Positions 35,010-43,070 of a stretch of 64,000 nucleotides of DNA are shown here, piece by piece; the stretch's first letter is position 1; each line of letters begins with the position of its first letter. The position numbers were made by a program, and so were the translations under genes. Location: positions 3,224,001 through 3,288,000 of the forward strand of contig NZ_CP034759.1 of the NCBI RefSeq assembly GCF_004295665.1. Direction: 5' to 3'. The notes below the pieces were generated by a model that was not told where the DNA came from, did no database searches, and was given only the letters and a program-made list of their open reading frames with translations. Source of the DNA: Litorilituus sediminis. GTDB lineage: Bacteria; Pseudomonadota; Gammaproteobacteria; Enterobacterales; Alteromonadaceae.

Positions 35010-37526
35010 TTATTTTATTTTCCAAGTCATTGGTTGGTGCTGCCAAGTGAAAGTCACCGACAATGTGTTATTTTTATTATTCCAATAAGCCTTACTTACT
35101 TTATTGTCACTTACCTTCATAGTGATATGCTGACTCACTACTTTTTCGGGTTTGCTCGCTAAATGATGAATAACTAAGGTGACTTCTCGCGCATTTGGCC
35201 TGCTTGCATAGTCGCCCTGCTGAGACAGGGCAATCGAAAGCTCATCATCAATATGCTTGGCAGCAAATTGCAGTAATTCATATTGATTATTAGCAATACT
35301 GTCTCGACTCTTGCCATCATCTTCAAACATCTTGCCAGCACTTTGTTTTACCGAGCTATCGGCATAATAGTGCAGAGTCAACTTTTCACTGCTGTAATCC
35401 TTTGTAGATTGTATGCTATCAATCATGGGAACAAAAGCACCTGCACGGACTAATACAGGTAAAGTGGCAAGTGTTGGCGTTAATTGAATACTTTGCTCAC
35501 CTTGGTAACGTTTACCTGTAAAGTAATCAAACCATACGCCATGTGGTAAGTTAACACTCACTGATTTTTGCTTTTCATCAACGACAGGAGTTACTAAGAA
35601 AGCATCCCCCCATAAGTAGCTGTGGCTGTTATTAATTAGGCTTAAGTTAGTTTCATCTTCAAAAAATAGTGGCCTCATTAACGGCATGCCGGTTGTTGAA
35701 TTTTCATAGGCTAGCGTGTAGTTATAAGGTAATAATTGGTATCTGAGCTTAATAAATTCACGCAAAATATCTTGCGTTTTTTTGTCGTGATAAACCACTT
35801 CTGAGGCGATGTTATCTTGTGCATGTGGGCGAAATATTGGTTGAAAGACGCCGTATTGTAACCAGCGAATGTACAGGGCTTGATCAAATTCTTCCCCGCC
35901 AGCAAAGCCGCCTAAATCTGAGTGAGTGTAGCCCATACCTAATAAACTCATTTGTAAACTGAGCTCAACTTGCGGTTTTAGCCCGCCCCAAGAGCGGCTA
36001 ACATCACCTGTCCATGGGATCATGCCGTATCGTTGAGAGCCGGCAAAGCCAGAGCGCATTAAGATAAAAGGTCGGCTATTGGCCTGGTGGGCTGATTGAT
36101 TTTCATAAAGCATTTTAGCCCATTGATGACCATAGGCATTGTGAATTTCGTCGGCATTGACAACTGTGCCATCATCCAAGGTGTGTAAGGTATCGCTAGG
36201 GTGCACTTCAGGCTCACCTAAATCGCCCCACCAGCCTGCAACGCCTTGCTCAGCTAATGTTGTGTAGATTTTATTAAACCAGCTGGTGGCGTCACGATTA
36301 AAAATATCAATTAACCCGGTATTGCCAAAATAAAAATCAAAGCGTTTAGGCTCGCCGTTAGCTGCTTTAGCTAAAACGTTTTGCTCCACAGCTTCTTGCC
36401 AGCGTTTAGAGCTGTTTAAGATAAAAGGCTCAGTGATTAATACCGTTTTAACCCCTTGCTCATTCAGTTTTGTAATCATTTTCTCTGGCTCAGCAAAAGT
36501 GTTGTTATCCCAGGCTAAGTTGCCCATATGACCTTTGATGTCTGCGCCAAACCAGTATAAATCAAGAATAATGGCATCAAGTGGGATATCTAAATCTAAA
36601 AACTTACTTGCTGTGCTCAGCACTTCTTGCTGATTTCTATAGCCAAAGCGAGAGGCAAAGCTACCTAGTGCCCAGCGCGGTGGCATTGGCTGTTTGCCAG
36701 TTAAATTAACGTAATTATTAATCAGCTCAGGGTAATTTTCTCCAGCAAAGATGATATAAGAAGCGCGGCCGCCAACGGCTTCAAATTGTAGGATATCTTG
36801 CTCGGTTTTACCTAAATCAAGCCAGCCCTTAGCTGAGTTATCAAATAATAAAATGTACTTATTAGAAGACATAACCGCCGGAATAGAAAAGTTCATTTGG
36901 CTAGATTCGGTTGTGTAGCCATAATGTGCTTTGTTGTATAACGGCAGGCGATGTCCGCGCCTGTCCATACCTAGTACACGCTCGCCAGTACCAAGAAGCT
37001 TTTCGCTTTGCTTGAGCTTAAAGCGAAAACCGTGGCTAAGTGACGCTAATGCTTGTTTGTCTTGAGTGTGGCTAGCAAGGGCTTTTTCTGATAGAAATCC
37101 TGCTTCTTCAGCAACTAATAACTGATTATTGTGTAAATAACGTATGCTAAATGGCTGTTTTGTGACAATTGCGCTTAAGTTACCTTGTTTAAGGGTTAAT
37201 GAATCTTTATCACTGCTTAAGGTAAATGCTTGGCGTTTTGCCTGTTCTTTAATGGCAAACGATGGCAGCGTGGAAGTTTTTTTATCATTATCTTGGTAAT
37301 GCACCTCAATACCATGACCATAACTAGTTAGAGTAACTTGCGCCTGTTTAGTGGCAATTATAACTTGCTGATCGGTTACTTTGTGGCTGAGATAATGGTT
37401 ACTTTGGCTGGTTGCCCAAGCACTAAAGGCTCCAACAAAAGCACTGATTAAAAAGATATTTTTGATTAACAAGGCGAATTTTCTTATAGCAAAATACAAC
37501 AAAGCATTACCCTTATATAATGTCAT
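35010..37526 (-). CDS. GH31 alpha-glucosidase, exported
   Basis: Start set at the ATG at 37526 (838 residues), because the upstream extension to 37655 runs through three operator palindromes and because the new N-terminus is a signal peptide or anchor (LLIKNIFLISAFVGAFSAWA). It hydrolyses terminal alpha-glucosyl residues with retention. The GH31 nucleophile is Asp435 (WWGDLGEPE) and the acid/base is Asp508 (IPWTGDVSRSW). Other blocks are PPRWALGSFASRFGYRN, DAIILDLYWFG and the C-terminal FEDDG beta domain. A periplasmic location is inferred. It leads an operon with glk. Confidence 0.9.
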   Translation of the reverse strand: MTLYKGNALLYFAIRKFALLIKNIFLISAFVGAFSAWATSQSNHYLSHKVTDQQVIIATKQAQVTLTSYGHGIEVHYQDNDKKTSTLPSFAIKEQAKRQAFTLSSDKDSLTLKQGNLSAIVTKQPFSIRYLHNNQLLVAEEAGFLSEKALASHTQDKQALASLSHGFRFKLKQSEKLLGTGERVLGMDRRGHRLPLYNKAHYGYTTESSQMNFSIPAVMSSNKYILLFDNSAKGWLDLGKTEQDILQFEAVGGRASYIIFAGENYPELINNYVNLTGKQPMPPRWALGSFASRFGYRNQQEVLSTASKFLDLDIPLDAIILDLYWFGADIKGHMGNLAWDNNTFAEPEKMITKLNEQGVKTVLITEPFILNSSKRWQEAVEQNVLAKAANGEPKRFDFYFGNTGLIDIFNRDATSWFNKIYTTLAEQGVAGWWGDLGEPEVHPSDTLHTLDDGTVVNADEIHNAYGHQWAKMLYENQSAHQANSRPFILMRSGFAGSQRYGMIPWTGDVSRSWGGLKPQVELSLQMSLLGMGYTHSDLGGFAGGEEFDQALYIRWLQYGVFQPIFRPHAQDNIASEVVYHDKKTQDILREFIKLRYQLLPYNYTLAYENSTTGMPLMRPLFFEDETNLSLINNSHSYLWGDAFLVTPVVDEKQKSVSVNLPHGVWFDYFTGKRYQGEQSIQLTPTLATLPVLVRAGAFVPMIDSIQSTKDYSSEKLTLHYYADSSVKQSAGKMFEDDGKSRDSIANNQYELLQFAAKHIDDELSIALSQQGDYASRPNAREVTLVIHHLASKPEKVVSQHITMKVSDNKVSKAYWNNKNNTLSVTFTWQHQPMTWKIK

Positions 37527-37567
37527 TAACTGCTTGATAATAACCCCAGACCGCTTGCAGTGATATC

Positions 37568-37583
37568 TTGAATACGTATGCAA
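37568..37583 (-). promoter_or_regulatory. LacI-family operator 2
   Basis: TTGAATACGTATGCAA, 42 bp upstream of the GH31 start, in the position of a repressor that overlaps the promoter or leader. Confidence 0.75.
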
Positions 37584-37618
37584 AGTGTTTATGTGGAATG
37601 AGTCATTAGTTGCAAGTA

Positions 37619-37634
37619 ATACATACGTATGTAA
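37619..37634. promoter_or_regulatory. LacI-family operator 3
   Basis: ATACATACGTATGTAA; centre 31 bp from operator 4, three helical turns, so side-by-side binding on one DNA face is possible. Confidence 0.75.
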
Positions 37635-37649
37635 TTTGTGGGAAAAGCC

Positions 37650-37665
37650 ATGCATACGTATGCAA
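37650..37665. promoter_or_regulatory. LacI-family operator 4
   Basis: ATGCATACGTATGCAA, the most symmetric copy: the central 14 bases TGCATACGTATGCA are a perfect palindrome. It is at the edge of a MITE-like element that starts at 37713. Confidence 0.78.
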
Positions 37666-37712
37666 AGGCTGTTACCGGTAATTTTAATTGCGTATTCTTT
37701 TTACAGCCTTGT

Positions 37713-37980
37713 TAGGGCGTGTTGACCTTTGTTGATATTTTCAGCAATGAGCTATTTTTATCAATAGCAAAGCAGTATGAACGCCGTTTGGTTGTTCCAA
37801 ATGAGTGAATACTAATGCCGCTAGTGTTAAAAATAGCCATTGCCCTAGGGGCTGAGGCTAAAATCCATTTACTCTGCGTTAAAAGTTGCTAATTTAGCTG
37901 GCTAAACTGCGCAACGTTTGCCTTGATTAAAGGGATTTTATTTCTCAGCTGAATTATTAAACAAAGATAAATACGCCCTA
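37713..37980. mobile_element. MITE-like element, 268 bp, inside the divergent alpha-glucosidase promoter region
   Basis: The two ends are inverted repeats: TAGGGCGT at 37713 and ACGCCCTA at 37973-37980. Comparing the first 33 bases inward from each end gives 25 identities (shared blocks TAGGGCGT, CTTTGTT and TTCAGC). The outermost TA on both sides could be a TA target duplication, as for IS630/mariner-type elements. Inside there is no reading frame, only a further hairpin (TTTAGC-TG-GCTAAA). It fills most of the 533-bp gap between the GH31 and GH13 genes and separates the operators from the GH13 genes. No transposase is in the window. Confidence 0.7.
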
Positions 37981-38058
37981 GATAAGCTAACAAGGTTAAA
38001 GACAAGAATAATTGGGTACAGCTAGCTGATACCTAGCAAATAATACTGGGGTTTCTAA

Positions 38059-39693
38059 ATGAGTGAACAAATGTGGTGGCGTGGCGCTGTTATTTACCAA
38101 ATTTATCCGCGTAGCTTCAATGATGCAAATCATGACGGTATTGGTGATTTACCCGGTATCATTGCTAAATTAGACTACATTGCCAGCCTAGGTGTTGATG
38201 CAATATGGATTTCGCCATTTTTTAAATCTCCAATGAAAGATTTTGGTTACGATATTAGTGATTATCGCGATATTGACCCAATTTTTGGCACTTTAGCTGA
38301 CTTTGATGAGCTGGTGGTAAAAGCGCACGCTTTAGGTATCAAGATCATGATAGATCAGGTGCTAAGTCATACCTCAGATCAGCACCAGTGGTTTTTAGAA
38401 AGTCGAGAAGACCAAGATAACGATAAATCAGATTGGTATGTGTGGGCCGATGCTAAAGCAGATGGCACAGCGCCAAATAACTGGTTATCAATTTTTGGTG
38501 GTACAGGCTGGACATGGGAACCGCGTCGTCAGCAATATTACTTACATAACTTTTTATCAAGTCAGCCAGATTTAAACTTCCATAACCCAGAAGTTCGCCA
38601 AGCAGTATTAGATAATGTTGAATTTTGGTTAAAGCGCGGTGTTGATGGTTTCCGTTTAGATGCAATTAACTTCTGTTTTCATGATGCCCAGCTACGTGAT
38701 AACCCAGCAAAACCAAAAGAATTAAGACAAAGTATTGGTTTTGATGAGAAGAATCCTTATGCATACCAGTATCACTACTACAATAATACCCAAGATGAAA
38801 ACCTAGGCTTTATTGAATCAATCCGTGCCTTATTAGATAAGTACCCAGGCACTGTGGCTTTAGGGGAAATTTCATCTGAAGATTCACTAAAAACTATGGC
38901 TGAATACACCCAGGGCGATCATCGCTTGCATATGGGTTATAGCTTTGATTTATTAACCGATAATTTTACTGCTGGCTATATAAAGCAAGTGGTTAGCTCA
39001 CTTGAGTCGCGTGTTTCAGATGGTTGGCCTTGTTGGTCGATTTCAAATCATGATGTTCAACGTGTGGTAAGCCGTTGGGGCGGCTATCAACAAGGCGAAT
39101 TTGCTAAAATGTTATTTGCTATGATTGCCTCATTGCGCGGTAGTGTGTGTAGTTACCAAGGTGAAGAGTTGGGCTTAACTGAGGCTGATATCGCCTATGA
39201 AGACATTCAAGACCCATACGGTATTACCTTTTGGCCACAGTTTAAAGGACGTGATGGTTGTCGTACGCCGCATCCTTGGCATAAAGAGCAAGTTAATGCT
39301 GGCTTTAGTCAAGCTAAGCCTTGGTTGCCTGTACCAGCAGAGCATGCTGACAAAGCCGTTGATGTGCAAGAAACACAAGTGGACTCTATTTTAAATAGTT
39401 ACCGTCACTTTAATCAATGGCGTAAAAAACACCCGAGTTTATTATACGGTGATATAGAATTGCTTGATTGTCCTGAGCCTATCTTGGCATTTACGCGCAG
39501 CTATCAAGATGAAACACTTGTTGTTTGTTTTAACTTATCAGATAAAGCACAGCAGTTAACCTTATCTTCATTGCAAATGAATGAGCAGCAGATAACAGCT
39601 TTAACTGAGCATCAATTAGTGACTGCAAGTATTGAAGCAGACAAGTTATTACTGCCAGCCTTTGCCAGTTTTTATGGTAAATTGTCCAGTTAA
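38059..39693 (+). CDS. GH13 alpha-glucosidase / oligo-1,6-glucosidase
   Basis: 544 residues, no signal peptide, cytoplasmic. It cleaves imported malto- or isomalto-oligosaccharides to glucose. The GH13 catalytic triad is complete: nucleophile Asp201 (DGFRLDAINF), acid/base Glu270 (VALGEISSED) and transition-state stabiliser Asp332 (WSISNHDVQR). The N-terminus WWRGAVIYQIYPRSFNDANHD and the QDPYGITFWP region fit subfamily GH13_23/31-like alpha-glucosidases. It is followed by a secreted alpha-amylase after 14 bp, so the two are in one operon. Exact linkage preference (alpha-1,4 or alpha-1,6) is not certain. Confidence 0.92.
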   Translation: MSEQMWWRGAVIYQIYPRSFNDANHDGIGDLPGIIAKLDYIASLGVDAIWISPFFKSPMKDFGYDISDYRDIDPIFGTLADFDELVVKAHALGIKIMIDQVLSHTSDQHQWFLESREDQDNDKSDWYVWADAKADGTAPNNWLSIFGGTGWTWEPRRQQYYLHNFLSSQPDLNFHNPEVRQAVLDNVEFWLKRGVDGFRLDAINFCFHDAQLRDNPAKPKELRQSIGFDEKNPYAYQYHYYNNTQDENLGFIESIRALLDKYPGTVALGEISSEDSLKTMAEYTQGDHRLHMGYSFDLLTDNFTAGYIKQVVSSLESRVSDGWPCWSISNHDVQRVVSRWGGYQQGEFAKMLFAMIASLRGSVCSYQGEELGLTEADIAYEDIQDPYGITFWPQFKGRDGCRTPHPWHKEQVNAGFSQAKPWLPVPAEHADKAVDVQETQVDSILNSYRHFNQWRKKHPSLLYGDIELLDCPEPILAFTRSYQDETLVVCFNLSDKAQQLTLSSLQMNEQQITALTEHQLVTASIEADKLLLPAFASFYGKLSS

Positions 39694-39707
39694 TTGAGGA
39701 TGTGTTA

Positions 39708-41462
39708 ATGACGTTTATAACTAAAAAAATAGTAACAGCATTAGCCTATTCAGCCTTGCTGCTATCAGCATCGAGCCTTGCGCATGATCACTCTGATGCG
39801 GTTAAACAAGCAAAAGCAGCGAGTTTGGCTCCGTACGCTGAGCGCTCGTTCCAAGATGAAGTCTTTTATTTTGTTTTACCTGATCGTTTTTATAATGGCG
39901 ATAAATCTAATGATTTAGGCGCTAAGGCTGATGATAAAAAACGTGCCTTATCTCATGGTGGCTTAGATGTCAGCCATAAAGGTATGTATCACGGCGGTGA
40001 TTTAGCCGGGTTAACTAAAAAGTTAGATTACTTAGATAATATGGGCATCACCGCCATTTGGCTTACGCCGATTCTACGTAACCAAGCGGTGCAAACCGGC
40101 AGTTCTGGTTATCATGGCTATTGGATTTTAGATTTTACCGAAATTGACCCACATTTAGGCAGTAATGCCGAGTTAAAGTACTTTATTGAACAAGCACATC
40201 AGCGCAATATGAAAGTATTTTTCGATATTATTACTAACCATACCGCAGACGTTATTAAGTATGAAGAATGTCACGGTAAAGACGGTTTAGGCTGGTTGGT
40301 AAAAGGTGATAGCTGCCCATATAAGTCACTGGCGCAACTGGCTAAAGGTGACAGTTATACCCCCTTAATTCCAGCAGGTAATGAACAGCTTAAAACACCG
40401 GCTTGGTTAAATGATATCGATTTATATCACAACCAAGGTGATTCTTTCTGGCAAGGCGAAAGTGCCCTCAATGGCGATTTTTCTGGTCTTGATGATATCA
40501 AAACCGAAGATAAGCGCGTTGTTGATGGCATGATCAAAATCTACCAAGATATTATTGATGAATTTAAGCCTGATGGTTTTCGTATTGATACCGTTAAGCA
40601 CGTTAATATTGAATTTTGGCAGCAGTTTTCTCCGGCGTTAATGGCTCATGCGAAAAAGCAGGGCATAGATAACTTTTTAATGTTTGGTGAAGTATATAGC
40701 TTTGAGCCAGAAGCCTTAAGCGTCTTCACTCGTGAAGCAAAACTTCCTTCGGTACTAGATTTCGCTTTGCAAAGTACCATTGAAAAGGTGTTGGTAAAAC
40801 AACAAGGCACAGATGAACTTGCTAAGCTGTTTGCTAAAGATCATCTCTATACCAGTGAAACCAATGATGCCAATCAATTAGTTAATTTCACTGGTAATCA
40901 CGATATGGGGCGCTTCGCATATTCGTTACACAAGAGTGATTTTAACTACTCTGAGCAAGCACAAATACAGCGTCAGTCATTGGCTAATGCCATGATCTTT
41001 TTTACCCGTGGTGTACCGGTAATTTACTACGGCGATGAGCAAGGTTTTGTTGGTGATGGTGGCGATCAGGCTTCTCGCCAAGATATGATGCCGTCAAAAG
41101 TTGCTAGCTATAACGATGATGATTTACTCGCGACAGATAAAACCACGGCCGATGATAACTTTGATATTAACCATCCGTTTTATTTAGAAATAGCCCAGTA
41201 CGCTCAGCTATATCAAGACTATCCAGCCTTACGTTTTGGTCAGCAGCAAACTTTATATGCGCAAGATAAGCCAGGTATTTTTGCTATTAGTCGCCAAGAT
41301 AAAGAGCAAAATGTGTTGGTGGTATTTAATACGTCAACGCAAATGCAAAAGCTTGATTTTATTGCTGCACAAGGTGATTTTGTTTTAGTGCATCAGTCAT
41401 CTGATGATTCTAGCAAAGCAGCCATTGCGCCTTTAAGTTTTTCTTTGTATCTACAACAGTAA
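39708..41462 (+). CDS. Exported GH13 alpha-amylase
   Basis: 584 residues from the ATG at 39708 (GAGGA 7 nt upstream; GTG 39702 is too close). A signal peptide (IVTALAYSALLLSASSLA) directs it to the periplasm or outside. Catalytic residues are Asp294 (DGFRIDTVKH), Glu328 (LMFGEVYS) and Asp399 (NFTGNHDMGR). A substrate-binding block YHGYWILDFTEIDPHLG and Ca-site residues (FDIITNHTADV) are present. It produces maltodextrins from starch or larger dextrins, the likely substrate for the GH31 and GH13 alpha-glucosidases around it. Cyclomaltodextrinase-type activity is an alternative. Confidence 0.9.
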   Translation: MTFITKKIVTALAYSALLLSASSLAHDHSDAVKQAKAASLAPYAERSFQDEVFYFVLPDRFYNGDKSNDLGAKADDKKRALSHGGLDVSHKGMYHGGDLAGLTKKLDYLDNMGITAIWLTPILRNQAVQTGSSGYHGYWILDFTEIDPHLGSNAELKYFIEQAHQRNMKVFFDIITNHTADVIKYEECHGKDGLGWLVKGDSCPYKSLAQLAKGDSYTPLIPAGNEQLKTPAWLNDIDLYHNQGDSFWQGESALNGDFSGLDDIKTEDKRVVDGMIKIYQDIIDEFKPDGFRIDTVKHVNIEFWQQFSPALMAHAKKQGIDNFLMFGEVYSFEPEALSVFTREAKLPSVLDFALQSTIEKVLVKQQGTDELAKLFAKDHLYTSETNDANQLVNFTGNHDMGRFAYSLHKSDFNYSEQAQIQRQSLANAMIFFTRGVPVIYYGDEQGFVGDGGDQASRQDMMPSKVASYNDDDLLATDKTTADDNFDINHPFYLEIAQYAQLYQDYPALRFGQQQTLYAQDKPGIFAISRQDKEQNVLVVFNTSTQMQKLDFIAAQGDFVLVHQSSDDSSKAAIAPLSFSLYLQQ

Positions 41463-41518
41463 AGTTTCACAGCTGAGCGCTACATTAGCGTGTCAGCAGC
41501 TGTTATAGACTAAACCTT

Positions 41519-41577
41519 AATATCCTTATATGCTCGATACTTAATTAAGTTAAGCGTTGCATATAAGGATATTTTTT
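41519..41577 (+). terminator. Perfect 15-bp inverted repeat: terminator of the amylase operon and/or control hairpin
   Basis: AATATCCTTATATGC (41519-41533) and GCATATAAGGATATT (41559-41573) are perfectly complementary and are followed by TTTT. The 25-nt loop contains a further palindrome CTTAATTAAG. The stem is AT-rich, so it is a modest terminator. Its right arm contains AAGGAT, the ribosome binding site of the small frame starting at 41578, so it could also hide that site. Confidence 0.6.
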
Positions 41578-41724
41578 ATGTCATCAGGAATATTTTCTAA
41601 GCCAGTGAAAGCCATTAACTGGTAAAATGTTTGTTCAGGTTATGGTCATGTTGATGATTATATCGTTAGGCTTAACGAGTTAGCGGCACTACAGCAAAGT
41701 ATCGCAGCGAGATTAAGTCGCTAA
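41578..41724 (+). pseudogene. Tiny reading frame interrupted by one in-frame stop
   Basis: ATG 41578 has AAGGAT 7 nt upstream and encodes 15 residues (MSSGIFSKPVKAINW) to a TAA at 41623. The same frame then continues without a break for 32 residues (NVCSGYGHVDDYIVRLNE and on, ending IAARLSR) to a stop at 41722. This looks like a 48-codon gene broken by one nonsense codon, or a short leader peptide with chance continuation. No family is recognised. Confidence 0.35.
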
Positions 41725-41839
41725 TCGTTAAAGGTAACAAGTTTTTACCTTTTTGTTATCGACTAGCATTATCAGAGCAAATAATTAGTGCTACTATCCA
41801 TGGCAATTTATTTTTGCACATCACAATAAAGAGTGAACT

Positions 41840-42475
41840 ATGAAGAAAATTTTAATAACCCTGTTAACTATTATTGCTTTACCTTTTGCGGCAAATGCTG
41901 CTGATTATGTTGAAGGTAAGCACTATAAAGTAATACCAGGTGAGTTAACGAAAAAGCCAGAGTTACGTGAATACTTTTCGTATTATTGTCCTGCTTGTCG
42001 TCAATTTGAGTCTATTTTACCTGACTTTGAGAAAGTTCTTCCACCGAGCGCTAAACTAACTAAAACCCATGTTGATTTTATGCGCGGTGCTTCACCTGAG
42101 ATTCAGTTTCTGTTAAGTAAAGCGGCCATTATCGCAGAGAAATTTAACCTAGATAAAAAATTCAATGCAGAAGTATTTAACTATATTCAAACACTAAGAA
42201 AGCCTATTACCGGTGAAGCTGATGTGCGTAAGATATTTATTGCCGCAGGTGGTGATGGCGCTAAATTTGATAAAGGCATGAAGAGTTTTTCTATTGTTAG
42301 CCAAGCCAAGCGTAACAAGAAAATTCAAGATAAGTTAAGCCAAGGCCGTTTCCTTGGTGGCGTACCTACCTTTGTTGTTAATGGCAAGTATGCAATTAAC
42401 GCTAAATCATTAAACCAAGATAACTTTATTGAAGATTATAAGAACCTTATTACTTACCTGTTTACCTTAAAGTAA
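41840..42475 (+). CDS. dsbA: Thiol:disulfide interchange protein DsbA
   Basis: Periplasmic oxidant that introduces disulfides into exported proteins. 211 residues with signal peptide (ILITLLTIIALPFAANA). Thioredoxin-fold active site Cys50-Pro51-Ala52-Cys53 in FSYYCPACRQF, the helical insertion domain (residues about 80-160) and the cis-Pro loop GGVPTFVVNGKY. The dipeptide between the cysteines is Pro-Ala instead of the Pro-His of E. coli DsbA, which should change redox potential. It is a single gene, convergent with the PilZ gene. Confidence 0.93.
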   Translation: MKKILITLLTIIALPFAANAADYVEGKHYKVIPGELTKKPELREYFSYYCPACRQFESILPDFEKVLPPSAKLTKTHVDFMRGASPEIQFLLSKAAIIAEKFNLDKKFNAEVFNYIQTLRKPITGEADVRKIFIAAGGDGAKFDKGMKSFSIVSQAKRNKKIQDKLSQGRFLGGVPTFVVNGKYAINAKSLNQDNFIEDYKNLITYLFTLK

Positions 42476-42492
42476 AATCTTACCCTGCTTTG

Positions 42493-42520
42493 CCTTGCTA
42501 ACCCGCTTTAGCAAGGTTTT
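42493..42520 (+). terminator. Terminator between dsbA and the PilZ gene
   Basis: CCTTGCTAA (42493-42501) pairs with TTAGCAAGG (42508-42516), 6-nt loop, then TTTT. It starts 18 bp past dsbA and overlaps the 3' end of the convergent PilZ fragment. Confidence 0.72.
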
Positions 42521-43070
42521 GCTGTGATTTTTTGGCGAAGTAGCTATTGTATAGCGCTAACACTTGTTCGGTATGATCAGTTACCTCGCCAATACCTGAC
42601 ACCTGTTCTATGGTTTGAATCAACTCATTGGCATTATTTGGCGATATTTTGCGTAAGTAGTGCAATTCATCAATAAAGCCTTTGGCAAAAATTCCCTGTG
42701 GTTTAGAAATCTGCACACGCAATACTGTTGGCCTGCCTAATGAGTATATCTTTTTCATAATATCGTTAAGCTTGCCTGATTGCTGTAGCTGCTCTAAATC
42801 CCCTAGCCAGAATAATGTATCGTTATCTTGGCTATTATCATGGGGCACAGTGACCATGTAAAAAACATTAAAATCTTCTTTTTTAGCAATTTTGTTGAGT
42901 TTTAATAAACAATAATCGCGAAACTTTTCTTGGTTAATCAGCTTAATAAGCATTTCTTGTGCGCAGGCATCACCATTACCTAGTGATGGGAACTGTGAAT
43001 TATCACTTAAGGCAAATGAGTTGATATACCATTGGCGTTTGTCTTGGTGAATAAAAAACGGCACAGACAA
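42498..43070 (-). CDS. 3' part of the frameshifted PilZ-domain gene
   Basis: 190 residues that begin at a TTG only because the frame changes here. Its first residues (VPFFIHQDKRQWYINSFAL) continue the end of the upstream 670-residue protein. It has no signal, no ribosome binding site of its own, and overlaps the upstream frame by 64 bp in the -1 frame. The content (DTLFWLGDLEQLQQ, then LGRPTVLRVQIS, FIDELHYLRKISP) belongs to the C-terminal domain of the long Alteromonadales PilZ proteins. It is best read with 43007-45019 as one gene of about 820 codons; see findings for the slippery site. Confidence 0.7.
   Translation of the reverse strand: MSVPFFIHQDKRQWYINSFALSDNSQFPSLGNGDACAQEMLIKLINQEKFRDYCLLKLNKIAKKEDFNVFYMVTVPHDNSQDNDTLFWLGDLEQLQQSGKLNDIMKKIYSLGRPTVLRVQISKPQGIFAKGFIDELHYLRKISPNNANELIQTIEQVSGIGEVTDHTEQVLALYNSYFAKKSQQNLAKAG

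Noticed and set aside
37527-37655. N-terminal extension of the GH31 alpha-glucosidase to 37655
   Set aside because: It would translate through LacI-type operators 2 and 3 and precede, not form, the signal peptide.
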